Positions 43,680 to 51,960 of a DNA stretch of 64,000 nucleotides are shown here, piece after piece (positions within the stretch are counted from its first letter, which is position 1; each line of letters opens with the position of its first letter). The DNA is from Streptomyces sp. NBC_00223 (GTDB lineage: Bacteria > Actinomycetota > Actinomycetes > Streptomycetales > Streptomycetaceae): positions 620,001 through 684,000 of the forward strand of contig NZ_CP108109.1 of assembly GCF_036199905.1 (NCBI RefSeq), written 5' to 3'. The position numbers and the translations under genes are program-made. The notes under the pieces are model-generated. The model was not told the DNA's origin. It worked only from the letters and a program-made list of their open reading frames with translations, and ran no database searches.

Positions 43680-45134
43680 ATGAGCGCACATGACGGCGCA
43701 ACGCTGTACATCAACGGCAGCTGGGCGGGGGCGGACGACGGTGCGGAGTTCGAGGTCACCGATCCGAGCAGTGGAAAGGCGATCGGCCGGGCGGCGGACG
43801 CGACCGCGGCCGAGACGCGGCGCGCGGTCGACGCCGCCACCGCGGCCTTCGCCACCTGGAGCACCGAGTCCGCGTACACCCGGGCGGACGCCCTGCTGCG
43901 CGCCCACGTCCTCATGCTGGAGCGGGCCGAGGAGCTGGCCCGGCTGATGAGCCTGGAGCAGGGCAAGCCGCTGCGCGCCGCGCGCAACGAGGTGCGCTAC
44001 GGCGCCGACTTCCTGATCTGGTTCGCCGAGGAGGCCAAGCGCGTCTACGGCAGCACGATCCCCTCGCCCCGGGTCAACCAGCGGCTGACGGTCCTGCGCC
44101 AGCCGGTCGGTGTCGTCGCCGGCATCACCCCGTGGAACTACCCGATCTCGATGATCACCCGCAAGGTCGCCCCCGCCGTGGCGGCCGGCTGCACGATCGT
44201 GCTCAAGCCCGCCGAGCAGACCCCGCTGTGCGCCGCGGCCGTCTTCGAGATCCTGGACGAAGCGGGCCTGCCGCCGGGTGTGGTCAACCTGGTGACGACC
44301 AACCGCCCGGCCGGGGTCGGCGACACGCTGCTGGACTCGCCGGCCGTCCGCAAGCTGACCTTCACCGGCTCCACGGACGTCGGCAAGATGCTCGCCGCCC
44401 GGGCCGCCGCGACGATGAAGCACGTCTCGATGGAACTGGGCGGCCACGCGCCCTTCATCGTCTTCGACGACGCCGACGCCTCCCACGCCGCCAAGGGCGC
44501 CGCCCTGGTGAAGTACCTCAACACCGGTCAGGCGTGCATCTGCCCGAACCGGATCTACGTCCAGCGCGCGGCCGTCGAGGAGTTCTCCAAGGTGCTCACC
44601 GACCGGGTCGGACGGCTCAAGGCCGGCTCCGGCCTGGACGAGTCCTCGACCGTGGGGCCGCTCATCGACCAGGACGCCATGGACAAGATGCGGCGTCAGG
44701 TCGCCGACGCCCGGGCCAAGGGCGCCTCGGTGCTGGCCGGCGGCGAGCAGCTGACCGGAGAGCCTTACGGCAGCGGGCTGTTCTTCGCGCCGACCGTACT
44801 GGCCGACGTCACCCCGGACATGGCGATCTACCGCGAGGAGACCTTCGGGCCGATCGCCGCGATCATCCCCTTCGACGACGAGGACGAGGTGATCGCGATG
44901 GCCAACGACACCGTCTACGGTCTCGCGTCGTACGTCTACACCACCGATGTGGCCCGCGCGGTACGCGTCTCGGAGGCGCTCAAGTTCGGCATCGTCGGCA
45001 TCAACGACATCAACCCGACCGCCGCGGCGGCACCGTTCGGCGGTACCGGCGAGAGCGGTCTCGGCCGTGAGGGGGGCGCGCAGGGCATCGAGGAGTACCT
45101 CGACGTCAAGCTGATCGGACACGTGCTCCCGTGA
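43680..45134 (+). CDS. NAD(P)-dependent aldehyde dehydrogenase
   Basis: A 484-residue ALDH-superfamily enzyme oxidising an aldehyde to the acid. Landmarks: GVVAGITPWNYPISMITRKV, KLTFTGSTDVGKML (cofactor loop), MELGGHAPFIVFDD (general-base Glu) and NTGQACICPNRIYV with the catalytic Cys. The pattern is closest to succinate-semialdehyde or related omega-aldehyde dehydrogenases, but substrate assignment is uncertain. AAGGGTGG precedes the ATG at 43680. The stop overlaps the next start as GTGA, so the metallo-hydrolase is translated with it. The inverted TTGATAG site upstream points to ArsR control. Confidence 0.92.
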   Translation: MSAHDGATLYINGSWAGADDGAEFEVTDPSSGKAIGRAADATAAETRRAVDAATAAFATWSTESAYTRADALLRAHVLMLERAEELARLMSLEQGKPLRAARNEVRYGADFLIWFAEEAKRVYGSTIPSPRVNQRLTVLRQPVGVVAGITPWNYPISMITRKVAPAVAAGCTIVLKPAEQTPLCAAAVFEILDEAGLPPGVVNLVTTNRPAGVGDTLLDSPAVRKLTFTGSTDVGKMLAARAAATMKHVSMELGGHAPFIVFDDADASHAAKGAALVKYLNTGQACICPNRIYVQRAAVEEFSKVLTDRVGRLKAGSGLDESSTVGPLIDQDAMDKMRRQVADARAKGASVLAGGEQLTGEPYGSGLFFAPTVLADVTPDMAIYREETFGPIAAIIPFDDEDEVIAMANDTVYGLASYVYTTDVARAVRVSEALKFGIVGINDINPTAAAAPFGGTGESGLGREGGAQGIEEYLDVKLIGHVLP

Positions 45135-46204
45135 CGGCGGTCGCCGCGCCGTCGGCGGCCGGCCGGGAGCAGCACCGGGCCTGGCGGGAGCGCCGGCTGC
45201 CACCGGTCGAGGAGATAAGGCCCGGGCTGTGGTCGCTGCCGGTGCCGATCCCGGACAACCCGCTGCGCTACGTGCTGGCCTACGCGGTCGCGCTCGACAC
45301 CGGGGGGATCGCCCTGGTCGACACCGGCTGGCCGGCGGACGAGTCCTGGCAGGGGCTCCAGGACGCGATCGGCGCGACCGGCCACCGGGTCGAGGACGTG
45401 CGTACGGTGCTGATCACCCACGCGCACACCGATCACCACGGGCTGACCTCGCGGATCGTGGGCGCCTCGGGCGCCGCGGTCGGCATGCACCCCGCCGAGG
45501 CCGGTGTCCTCTCGCGGGTCGCCGCGCTCGCCGTCACCGGCCCCACGCAGGAGCGGTGGCTGGAACTGCGCGGGGCGCCGCGGGCGGAGAACGAGGAACT
45601 GCGGCGTTCGCTGCTGGCCATGGGTCGCTTCCAGGACGCACTGGCCCCGCCCGACTTCCTCGTGGAGGACGGCAGCCGGCCGCTGCGGGGGCGGGCGGAT
45701 CTGCGGGCGGTGTGGACGCCCGGCCACACCGAGGGCCATCTGTGCTTCCTGCTCGACGACGAGCGGGTGCTGCTCTCCGGCGACCACGTACTGCCGCGCA
45801 TCACCCCCAATGTCTCGCGCGCGCCGGGCCTGGACGACGACGCGATCGGCTCGTACCTGGACTCGCTCACGGCCACCGGACGGCTGCGGGTCGAGGAGGT
45901 GCTGCCCGCGCACGAGTACCGCTTCGCGGGCCTGCCGGGGCGGGTGACGGCCATGCTCGGCCACCATCACCAGCGGCTGGCGGAGATCGAGGCCGCGGTG
46001 CGGGCCGAACCGGGGTGCAGCACCTGGCGGATCGCGGAGACGATCTCGTGGTCGCGCGGCTGGGAGAGCACCTACGGGCTGATGCGGCAGACCGCGATCA
46101 GCGAGACGTACACCCATCTGCGGCATCTGGAGAAGCTCGGGCGGGTGTCCCGGCCGGTCGGCGGGACCGACGCCTGGCGGCTCGCGGCCGCCGACCCGGC
46201 GTAG
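45131..46204 (+). CDS. Metallo-beta-lactamase-fold hydrolase with winged-helix C-terminus
   Basis: A 357-residue hydrolase. Zinc ligands are THAHTDHHG (HxHxDH), GHTEGHLCF and SGDHVLP, followed by the late His in LPAHEYRF. The C-terminal ~90 residues (WRIAETISWSRGWEST, ETYTHLRHLEKLGRVSR) form a winged-helix-like tail as in glyoxalase-II/LACTB2-like proteins. Likely a thioester or lactone hydrolase, possibly cleaving a CoA ester in this pathway. It is coupled to the aldehyde dehydrogenase by a 4-nt overlap and ends just before a strong bidirectional terminator. Confidence 0.88.
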   Translation: MTAVAAPSAAGREQHRAWRERRLPPVEEIRPGLWSLPVPIPDNPLRYVLAYAVALDTGGIALVDTGWPADESWQGLQDAIGATGHRVEDVRTVLITHAHTDHHGLTSRIVGASGAAVGMHPAEAGVLSRVAALAVTGPTQERWLELRGAPRAENEELRRSLLAMGRFQDALAPPDFLVEDGSRPLRGRADLRAVWTPGHTEGHLCFLLDDERVLLSGDHVLPRITPNVSRAPGLDDDAIGSYLDSLTATGRLRVEEVLPAHEYRFAGLPGRVTAMLGHHHQRLAEIEAAVRAEPGCSTWRIAETISWSRGWESTYGLMRQTAISETYTHLRHLEKLGRVSRPVGGTDAWRLAAADPA

Positions 46205-46221
46205 ACGCCGAAGCGACAAGG

Positions 46222-46265
46222 AACGGCTCCGGCGAACCCCCTTCCCGGGGTTCGCCGGAGCCGTT
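46222..46265. terminator. 19-bp hairpin terminator between convergent genes
   Basis: A perfect 19-bp stem (46222-46240 with 46247-46265) and a 6-nt loop lie between the metallo-hydrolase (plus) and the acyl-CoA synthetase (minus). The left arm begins with AA and the right arm ends in TT, so it can serve both directions. Confidence 0.88.
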
Positions 46266-46294
46266 TCGTGTGCGGAGCCGTCAGGCCGCGCGGG

Positions 46295-48427
46295 CTACGG
46301 GCGCAGCAGACAGAGGGCGTCGACCGCGACGAACCCCTGGGAGCCGTAGACCAGCGGGTTGATGTCGAGGGAGGCGATCCAGTCGGCGCCCTCCGCGGCG
46401 AGCCGGCCGGCGCCGACCAGGATCTCGGTCAGCGCGTCCAGGTCCCAGGGCTCGGAGCCGCGGAAGCCGTGCATCAGCCCGAGGTCCGCGAACTCCTCGA
46501 TGAGGCCGCGTGCCTCGGCGGGTGTCAGCGGCGCCATCCGCCCGCCGACCCGCCGTACGACCTCGACCAGGACGCCGCCGATGCCGAAGACCACCAGCGG
46601 GCCCAGTTCGCTGCCGCCCTGCACGCCGACGATCGTCTCACCCTGGATGTCGGCCATCGGCTGGACGGCCACCAGCGCCGGCAGCCCGTCGCGTGCGGCG
46701 ATGTCCCGCATCTCCGCCACCGCCCCGGCCAGCGTCTCACCGGTGACCTTGAGCCGTACGGCGCCGTGCTCGGTACGGTGGCCCACGTCGGCGAGCTTGA
46801 CCACGTAAGGGCCCGCGAAGTCCGGTACGGCGACCGGCGCGCCCTCCTCGATCAGCACGTGGGGCGCGGTGGGGATGCCGTAGGACGCGATGAGGTCCAT
46901 GGTGGCGCCGAACGGCAGCATGGGTCCCTCGGCGATCCGCACGGGGGCCGCCGCCGGCCGCGGGGCCGGGGTCACCGCGCCGGACGCGAGGACGGTCGCG
47001 GCCTGCCGGCGGGCGAAGCCGCCGAGGGTGGCCAGGCCGCGCAGGGTCGAGCGCAGCCCGTGGCCGAGCGCGACCACTCCGGTGCCCCTGACCTGCTCGT
47101 CCACGAAGTCGCCGAGGGGGCCGGAGCAGTTGGCGATGACGAAGGGCTTGCGCACCTCGCGGGCGGCCTTGATGAACTCCGCGACCAGGCCGCGGGTCGT
47201 CGGCGAGTCGTCCTCGTCGGCCAGCGGGTGGATGTAGAGCAGGGCGTCCAGCTCGGGCGAGTTGGCGTAGCTGTCGACGATCTGCGGCCAGAACGCGCTG
47301 CCGAGGCCGGTGGTGTCCAGCGGGTTGGGCACGGTGACACCCGGCAGGTTCTCCATCACCCAGGGCTTCATCGACTCCAGGGCCGGCACCTCCAGGCCCT
47401 CGGCCTCGGCGATGTCGTAGGAGAGCGAGGCGAAGCCGCCGGTCATGGTGATGATGCCGAGGTTCCGCACGCCGGTCCAGCGGTCGGCGTCGAGCTGGGG
47501 GAACATCGACAGGCGGTCGACCAGTTCCTCCGGGTCGCGGGCCATCGCGATGCCCGCCTGGGCGAAGGCGACGTCGTAGACCCAGGCGTCGCCGGTCAGG
47601 GCGTTGGTGTGCGAGGCGGCCATCGCCTGGGTGCGGGAGCTGCGGGCCAGTTTGAGCGCCGCCACCGGCTTGCCCGCGGCGGTCGCCTTCCGGACCGCGG
47701 CGAAGAACGCCTCGGGGCGCCGTACCTGCTCGATGACCAGGCCGATCACCTCGGTCTCGGGGTCGTCGGCGAAGTAGTCGATGTAGTCGGCGAGGTCGGT
47801 GACGGCCTCGTTGCCTGCCGAGATCAGGACGTTGAGGCCGGTGCCGGGCCGGTCCCAGGCGGCCATCGCCACACCGCTGAGCATGGCGCCGCTCTGCGAG
47901 ACGATGGAGATGCCGCCGGGGCGGCGCTTGTGCCGGCTGGCGATGGTGAGGCTGACCTGGTGCGGGACGTTGATGTAGCCGAGTCCGTTGGGGCCGATGA
48001 CGGCCATGCCGCCGCGCTCGGCCGCGGCCACCAGCCGGGTCTGGAGCGCCGCGCCCTCGGCGCCGGTCTCGGCGAAACCGCCGGCGATCAGCACCAGGCC
48101 GCCGCAGTCGAGGTCGGCGCAGTCCTCGGCGAGCTGGGTGGTGCGCTCGGCGGACATCACCGAGAGCACGGCGTCGATCGGGCGCCCGATGTCCTGGATG
48201 CGGGCGTAGGTCTTGCGTCCGAGCACCGTGTCGTACTTGGGGTTGACGAAGAACACCTCGGCGTCGCTGTCGAGGCTCGGCGCGATGTAGTCGAGGAAGG
48301 ACGACTTGTCGCTCAGCCCGACCACGGCGATCGTGCGGGGCTTCAGCAGGCGGCGCAGGGCCTCGCCCTGGTTGCGGGCGGAGGGCTCACCCTGCCGGGA
48401 GGCGGACGCGTCGGCGGCGATGCTCAT
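46295..48427 (-). CDS. ADP-forming acyl-CoA synthetase (acetate-CoA ligase family)
   Basis: A 710-residue fused alpha/beta acyl-CoA synthetase of the succinyl-CoA-synthetase-like superfamily. The CoA-binding domain opens with PRTIAVVGLSDKSS. ISIVSQSGAMLSG and GNEAVTDLADYIDYFADD follow, then AMAASHTNALTGD with the probable phospho-histidine (SHT). The C-terminal ATP-grasp part includes GPYVVKLADVGHRTEHGAV and DINPLVYG. It should activate a carboxylic acid to its CoA thioester at the head of the catabolic pathway. A good promoter lies upstream (48499-48527). It is divergent from the MaoC pair, with shared regulatory sites in between. Confidence 0.9.
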   Translation of the reverse strand: MSIAADASASRQGEPSARNQGEALRRLLKPRTIAVVGLSDKSSFLDYIAPSLDSDAEVFFVNPKYDTVLGRKTYARIQDIGRPIDAVLSVMSAERTTQLAEDCADLDCGGLVLIAGGFAETGAEGAALQTRLVAAAERGGMAVIGPNGLGYINVPHQVSLTIASRHKRRPGGISIVSQSGAMLSGVAMAAWDRPGTGLNVLISAGNEAVTDLADYIDYFADDPETEVIGLVIEQVRRPEAFFAAVRKATAAGKPVAALKLARSSRTQAMAASHTNALTGDAWVYDVAFAQAGIAMARDPEELVDRLSMFPQLDADRWTGVRNLGIITMTGGFASLSYDIAEAEGLEVPALESMKPWVMENLPGVTVPNPLDTTGLGSAFWPQIVDSYANSPELDALLYIHPLADEDDSPTTRGLVAEFIKAAREVRKPFVIANCSGPLGDFVDEQVRGTGVVALGHGLRSTLRGLATLGGFARRQAATVLASGAVTPAPRPAAAPVRIAEGPMLPFGATMDLIASYGIPTAPHVLIEEGAPVAVPDFAGPYVVKLADVGHRTEHGAVRLKVTGETLAGAVAEMRDIAARDGLPALVAVQPMADIQGETIVGVQGGSELGPLVVFGIGGVLVEVVRRVGGRMAPLTPAEARGLIEEFADLGLMHGFRGSEPWDLDALTEILVGAGRLAAEGADWIASLDINPLVYGSQGFVAVDALCLLRP

Positions 48428-48470
48428 ACATGGACCTCACTCACGTCGTGGCAACACTGAGAGTCAATCA

Positions 48471-48481
48471 CTATTCGATAG
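48471..48481. promoter_or_regulatory. CTATTCGATAG palindrome between synthetase and MaoC genes
   Basis: CTAT-TCG-ATAG has the same layout as the sites at 48542-48558 and 57274-57284. It overlaps a possible plus-strand -35 (TTCGAT 48474-48479, 16-nt spacer, -10 TAGAGT 48496-48501) and lies just downstream of the synthetase start site. Confidence 0.5.
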
Positions 48482-48498
48482 ACTTAAATGTGTTGTAG

Positions 48499-48527
48499 AG
48501 TCTATCTGCGCCATTCGGGACGGTCAA
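48499..48527 (-). promoter_or_regulatory. Promoter of the ADP-forming acyl-CoA synthetase
   Basis: Reading leftward: -35 TTGACC (48527-48522), exactly 17-nt spacer, -10 TAGACT (48504-48499). The predicted start is near 48492, with a ~65-nt leader to the ATG at 48427. Confidence 0.7.
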
Positions 48528-48541
48528 CGAGTTCTCGCACT

Positions 48542-48558
48542 CGATCATTCGATGATCG
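48542..48558. promoter_or_regulatory. 17-bp palindrome CGATCATTCGATGATCG before the MaoC pair
   Basis: Perfect 7-bp arms with a 3-bp centre, 20 bp upstream of the first MaoC-type ATG. The central TCATTCGATG is repeated at the etfB promoter (57274). Confidence 0.65.
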
Positions 48559-48578
48559 TCTAACTGATGGGAGAAGGT

Positions 48579-49097
48579 ATGGCAGTCAGCAACATCTCCG
48601 CCGAGATGCGGGCCGCGATCGGCCGGAAGTTCCGGCACTCGACCAGCTTTCCGGTGTCGGCCTCCGACATCCGCAAGTGGGCGATCGCGGTCTACTACCC
48701 GGAGCCGCCGCCGGCGGTCTTCTGGGACGAGGAGGAGGCGGGCAGGGGCGGGCACGGCGGCATCGTGGCGCCGGAGGACTTCAACCCCTTCGCCTGGATG
48801 ACGACGGCGGGCCCGGACGACCGCTCGGGGGGCGAGCCCAACGACCCGGACAACACCGAGCATCTGCTCGGCATCGCGGGCCCCGGTCTGAAGTTCCAGC
48901 TCAACGGCGGCCTTGAGGTCGAGTACGGCGTGCCGATCCGGCCCGGCGACGTCATCTCCACGGTCTCCGGTGTGGCGGAGTACCGCGAACGGCAGGGCAG
49001 GCTCGGCCTGATGCTGTTCACGGTCATCGAGGACGTCTGGACCAACCAGGACGAGCAGGTGGTCCGCCGCAGCCGGATCACGCTGATCCGCTACTGA
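48579..49097 (+). CDS. MaoC-type hydratase subunit 1 (FAS1-like dehydratase domain)
   Basis: A 172-residue hotdog-fold protein resembling MaoC N-terminal/FAS1-type dehydratase domains: IGRKFRHSTSFPVSASDIRK, AVYYPEPPPAVFWDEEE, FKLNG-like FQLNGGLEVEYGVPIRPGDV and VWTNQDEQVVRRSRITLIRY. It lacks the hydratase-2 His/Asp motif, which is supplied by the next gene, as in two-subunit hydratases such as mycobacterial ChsH2-ChsH1. The ATG at 48579 has GGGAG 5-6 nt upstream. It lies 15 bp before subunit 2. Together they would hydrate a bulky 2-enoyl-CoA. Confidence 0.87.
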   Translation: MAVSNISAEMRAAIGRKFRHSTSFPVSASDIRKWAIAVYYPEPPPAVFWDEEEAGRGGHGGIVAPEDFNPFAWMTTAGPDDRSGGEPNDPDNTEHLLGIAGPGLKFQLNGGLEVEYGVPIRPGDVISTVSGVAEYRERQGRLGLMLFTVIEDVWTNQDEQVVRRSRITLIRY

Positions 49098-49112
49098 GCG
49101 CCGAGGAGAGGC

Positions 49113-49520
49113 ATGAGCGAGTACGACATCACCGTCGGACAGGCGATCCCGGTGTTCACCCGGACCACCGGTTTCGCCAACTGGAACCGGTACGCCGCGG
49201 TCAACGACGAGTTCGTCCCCATCCACATGGACGACGAGGCCGGCCGGGCGGCCGGCTACGCCACCGCCTTCGGCATGGGCAATCTGCAGTGGGCGTATCT
49301 GCACAACGTGCTGCGCGAGTGGCTGCCCGGCGCCCGGATCGTACGCCTGGCCTGCCAGTTCCGCTCCCCCAACACCAAGGGGATGGTGGTCACCGCCAAG
49401 GGCACGGTCACGGCGGTGCGCGACGCGGACGGCGGCCGCGAGGTCGACGTCGAGGTCTGGACCGAGGACCAGGACGGCAACCGGCTCGCGCCCGGCACCG
49501 CCACCCTGCTGCTGAACTGA
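49113..49520 (+). CDS. MaoC-type hydratase subunit 2 (R-hydratase-like)
   Basis: A 135-residue hotdog protein. AAVNDEFVPIHMDDEAGRAA corresponds to the hydratase-2 catalytic block with the Asp and His. GNLQWAYLHNVLREWLPGAR and FRSPNTKGMVVTAKGTV complete the MaoC fold. Size matches the ChsH1-like small subunits. GAGGAGAGG precedes the ATG at 49113. It is co-transcribed with subunit 1 and followed by a strong terminator. The heterodimer is inferred from the gene pair and the split of motifs between them. Confidence 0.88.
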   Translation: MSEYDITVGQAIPVFTRTTGFANWNRYAAVNDEFVPIHMDDEAGRAAGYATAFGMGNLQWAYLHNVLREWLPGARIVRLACQFRSPNTKGMVVTAKGTVTAVRDADGGREVDVEVWTEDQDGNRLAPGTATLLLN

Positions 49521-49585
49521 CGCGGTCAGGACCGCCACCAGAGCCGGGACCGGGACCGCAACCAGAACCGGAACCGGAGCCAGAA

Positions 49586-49634
49586 CCGACGGAACCGGGC
49601 CGCGGGGCTTCCTCCCGCGGCCCGGTTCCGTCGG
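49586..49634. terminator. 21-bp hairpin terminator between convergent operons
   Basis: A perfect 21-bp stem (49586-49606 with 49614-49634) and a 7-nt loop lie between the MaoC pair (plus) and the VOC gene (minus). It is preceded by short degenerate repeats of an ACCGGRACC type. Confidence 0.88.
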
Positions 49635-49666
49635 TCGGCCCGGTCCGCACCTGCCGGCGCGCGGGG

Positions 49667-50578
49667 TCAGCCCCGGTCGCGCGGCCCGCCGGGAGCGTCC
49701 CACGTCGTCCACCGGAACGGCACACCGTGCGTGGTGGCCGGGTCGGTGATCAGCGTCTCGTCGTCGCGCGCGAGCGTCTTGATCCCCTTGGACTTCAGGT
49801 ACTCCTCGGTGGTGTCGAGGTTCTGCACCTTGAACGCGGCCGCGTGGTGGATCTCCTTGTTCGCCGCCATGTCGTCGGCCGCGAGCGTCCCGTCGGTGTA
49901 CGGGGTCGACAGCTGCACCACGGTGTCGCCCATCAGCACATAGGTGTCCTCGGTGCCGGTCAGGGCCGACTTCCCCTTGTGCAGCACGGTCCCGCCCAGC
50001 ACCCCGGCGTAGACCTGCTCCGCGCGGTCCCGGTCCTTGGTGAGCACGGTGGTGTACGCCAGGCCGGGCGTGGCGATCGGGTGGTTGTTGATCCACCAGT
50101 CCGGGTCCCAGTCGGGCTGGAGCCGCGGGTCGTTCTTCTCGCCGAACTCACCGGGGCGCATGAATTCGAGCTGGGTGACGGTGTCCTTGGGGTGCGTCAT
50201 GATGGCCGAGTCCGGGCCCGGCCGGGTGTCGGTGAGCTGACCGCCCTCGATGTAGACACGCACTCCGGCGTCGGTGCAGCGCTGCCAGATCTCGCCGGCG
50301 TCGTCGGTGTACCAGGCGATCGAGTGCCAGTGGTTGCCGAACCGGTTGTAGAACCGGCCGATCGGCATCGCGTCCCAGCCGTCGACCCGGAAGGCCGGGG
50401 CCAGCGGCTCGATCACCGTGTCGCCGAGGAGCACCAGCGAGGCGTCACGCACCTCGCCCTCCATGTAGTGGTGGTCGAGGAAACCGCGGCGCACGCTGAA
50501 CACGTCGTCGTACCAGGTCTCCAGGGAGGGGAGATCCCCCGTCATGTGGATGATGTGAAACAGGCGTCCGATGGGCAT
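49667..50578 (-). CDS. VOC (glyoxalase/dioxygenase-fold) family protein
   Basis: A 303-residue protein with two vicinal-oxygen-chelate modules. The first contains RLFHIIHMTGDLPSLETWYD and NRFGNHWHSIAWYTDDAGEIW. The second contains TPGLAYTTVLTKDRDRAEQV, and EIHHAAAFKVQNLDTTEEYL supplies a possible metal His. This is the domain plan of extradiol dioxygenases, methylmalonyl-CoA epimerase-like and glyoxalase-like enzymes, so a dioxygenase, epimerase or lyase role is possible. It ends the etfB-led operon, 130 bp after an ACAD gene; that gap holds four TACCGG-type units at an exact 11-bp period (50665-50703). CAGGA precedes the ATG. Confidence 0.82.
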   Translation of the reverse strand: MPIGRLFHIIHMTGDLPSLETWYDDVFSVRRGFLDHHYMEGEVRDASLVLLGDTVIEPLAPAFRVDGWDAMPIGRFYNRFGNHWHSIAWYTDDAGEIWQRCTDAGVRVYIEGGQLTDTRPGPDSAIMTHPKDTVTQLEFMRPGEFGEKNDPRLQPDWDPDWWINNHPIATPGLAYTTVLTKDRDRAEQVYAGVLGGTVLHKGKSALTGTEDTYVLMGDTVVQLSTPYTDGTLAADDMAANKEIHHAAAFKVQNLDTTEEYLKSKGIKTLARDDETLITDPATTHGVPFRWTTWDAPGGPRDRG

Positions 50579-50708
50579 GGTGGTCCTGCCTTTCCAAGAG
50601 CGGGAAACGGAAAGTCGTGAACGCGGCGCGGCGCGAGGGCCGCGAGCCGCCGGAAACGTCGGAATACCGGAGGAGTACCGGAGAGGTACCGGAGGGATAC
50701 CGAGGGGG

Positions 50709-51920
50709 TTACGCGCCCGAGCGGGCGGAGAAGACCTTGCTGCCGGGGAAGACGGCGCGTGGCAGTCCCAGCTCGTGCTGGGCGATGATGGTGCGGAAGA
50801 CCTCGACGGTGCCGCCGTAGGTGGCGGTGCCCTGCGCGTACCGGTGGGCGAAGTCCACCTGGCCGCCGCCGATCGCGCCGGGGGCGCCCCGGGAGATCAG
50901 CCCGGCCGGGCCGAGCAGGTCGAGCAGTTCCGCGGCGCCGGCCACGATGGTCTCGGCGCACTTGACCCGGCCGAAGGCGCCGGGCGTGGCGAGCGCGGCC
51001 TCCAGTTCGACGGCGACCTTGCCCAGCCGGTAGCGGACCGCCGGGTCGTCGGCCGGCCGGGAGCCGTCGGGGGCCGAGGTGTTGGCCCACTCGGCGGCGG
51101 CGTCCAGCGCGAGGTGCAGCTCCCGGACGAACTGGACACCGATCGACGGGTCGTCGAGCCCGGCGTCCTCCGCTGCGCCGCCGATGCTGTGCTCCTCGTC
51201 CAGCGGCCCGCGCAGGACGGCCCAGCCGTCGTTGACCCCGCCGAGCCGGTAGTCGTCGGAGACCCGGACGTTGTCGTAGTAGACGATGTTGGTCCGCTCG
51301 CCGCTGAACGCCCGGATGCCCTGGATCTCGATGCCCTTGCTGTTCAGGGGCATCAGGAACATCGTCAGGCCCTTGTGCTTGGGCAGTTCGGGGTCGGTGC
51401 GGGTGATCAGGAAGGTGTACTGGCAGTTGTGGGCGCCGGTGGTGAAGATCTTCGAACCGTTCACCGTCCACTCGTCGCCGTCCCTGACCGCCCGGGTCCT
51501 CGCCCCGGCGATGTCGGAGCCGCCGTCGGGCTCGGTGTAGCCGAGACAGAAGCGCACCCGCCCGCTGGCGACCCCGGAGATCACGTCGTCGCGGATCGGC
51601 TCGGAGGCATATCGCTCCACGGCGGACAGCACCAGCCGGGTGGTGCCGAGCGTCACCCAGGGCACATGCGCCTTCTGGAGCTCCAGTTCCAGGATGCGGG
51701 CGCCGAGCGGGTCGAGCCCCGCGCCGCCGCGCTCGACCGGCCGGGTGGGCAGGATCCAGCCGCGCTCGCCCATCGCCAGATGGACCTTCTCGTTGAATCC
51801 GTCGCCGGTCCGGTGCTCGTGCTCGTACACCTCGTCGGTGAACTGCTCCCGTACGAAGTCCCTGGCCTCCTGCCGCAGGGCGCGGTGCGCGTCGTCCAGC
51901 TCGATGATGCCGAAATCCAT
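50709..51920 (-). CDS. Acyl-CoA dehydrogenase, long subunit of pair 1
   Basis: A 403-residue ACAD. FCLGYTEPDGGSDIAGARTR is the flavin-contact strand, WTVNGSKIFTTGAHNCQYTF the middle domain, and AQGTATYGGTVEVFRTIIAQ the C-terminal segment. In canonical ACADs this last motif is YEGT with the catalytic Glu; here it is YGGT, so this chain may bind FAD but lack the base. The adjacent shorter ACAD upstream has a C-terminal Glu motif, so the two probably form an alpha2beta2 enzyme like the ChsE-type steroid dehydrogenases. AAAGGA precedes the ATG; it lies 40 bp after the short subunit. Confidence 0.9.
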   Translation of the reverse strand: MDFGIIELDDAHRALRQEARDFVREQFTDEVYEHEHRTGDGFNEKVHLAMGERGWILPTRPVERGGAGLDPLGARILELELQKAHVPWVTLGTTRLVLSAVERYASEPIRDDVISGVASGRVRFCLGYTEPDGGSDIAGARTRAVRDGDEWTVNGSKIFTTGAHNCQYTFLITRTDPELPKHKGLTMFLMPLNSKGIEIQGIRAFSGERTNIVYYDNVRVSDDYRLGGVNDGWAVLRGPLDEEHSIGGAAEDAGLDDPSIGVQFVRELHLALDAAAEWANTSAPDGSRPADDPAVRYRLGKVAVELEAALATPGAFGRVKCAETIVAGAAELLDLLGPAGLISRGAPGAIGGGQVDFAHRYAQGTATYGGTVEVFRTIIAQHELGLPRAVFPGSKVFSARSGA

Positions 51921-51960
51921 GGTCCGTCCTTTCTCCTCGTGGTCGCGGTCGTGGCCCGGG

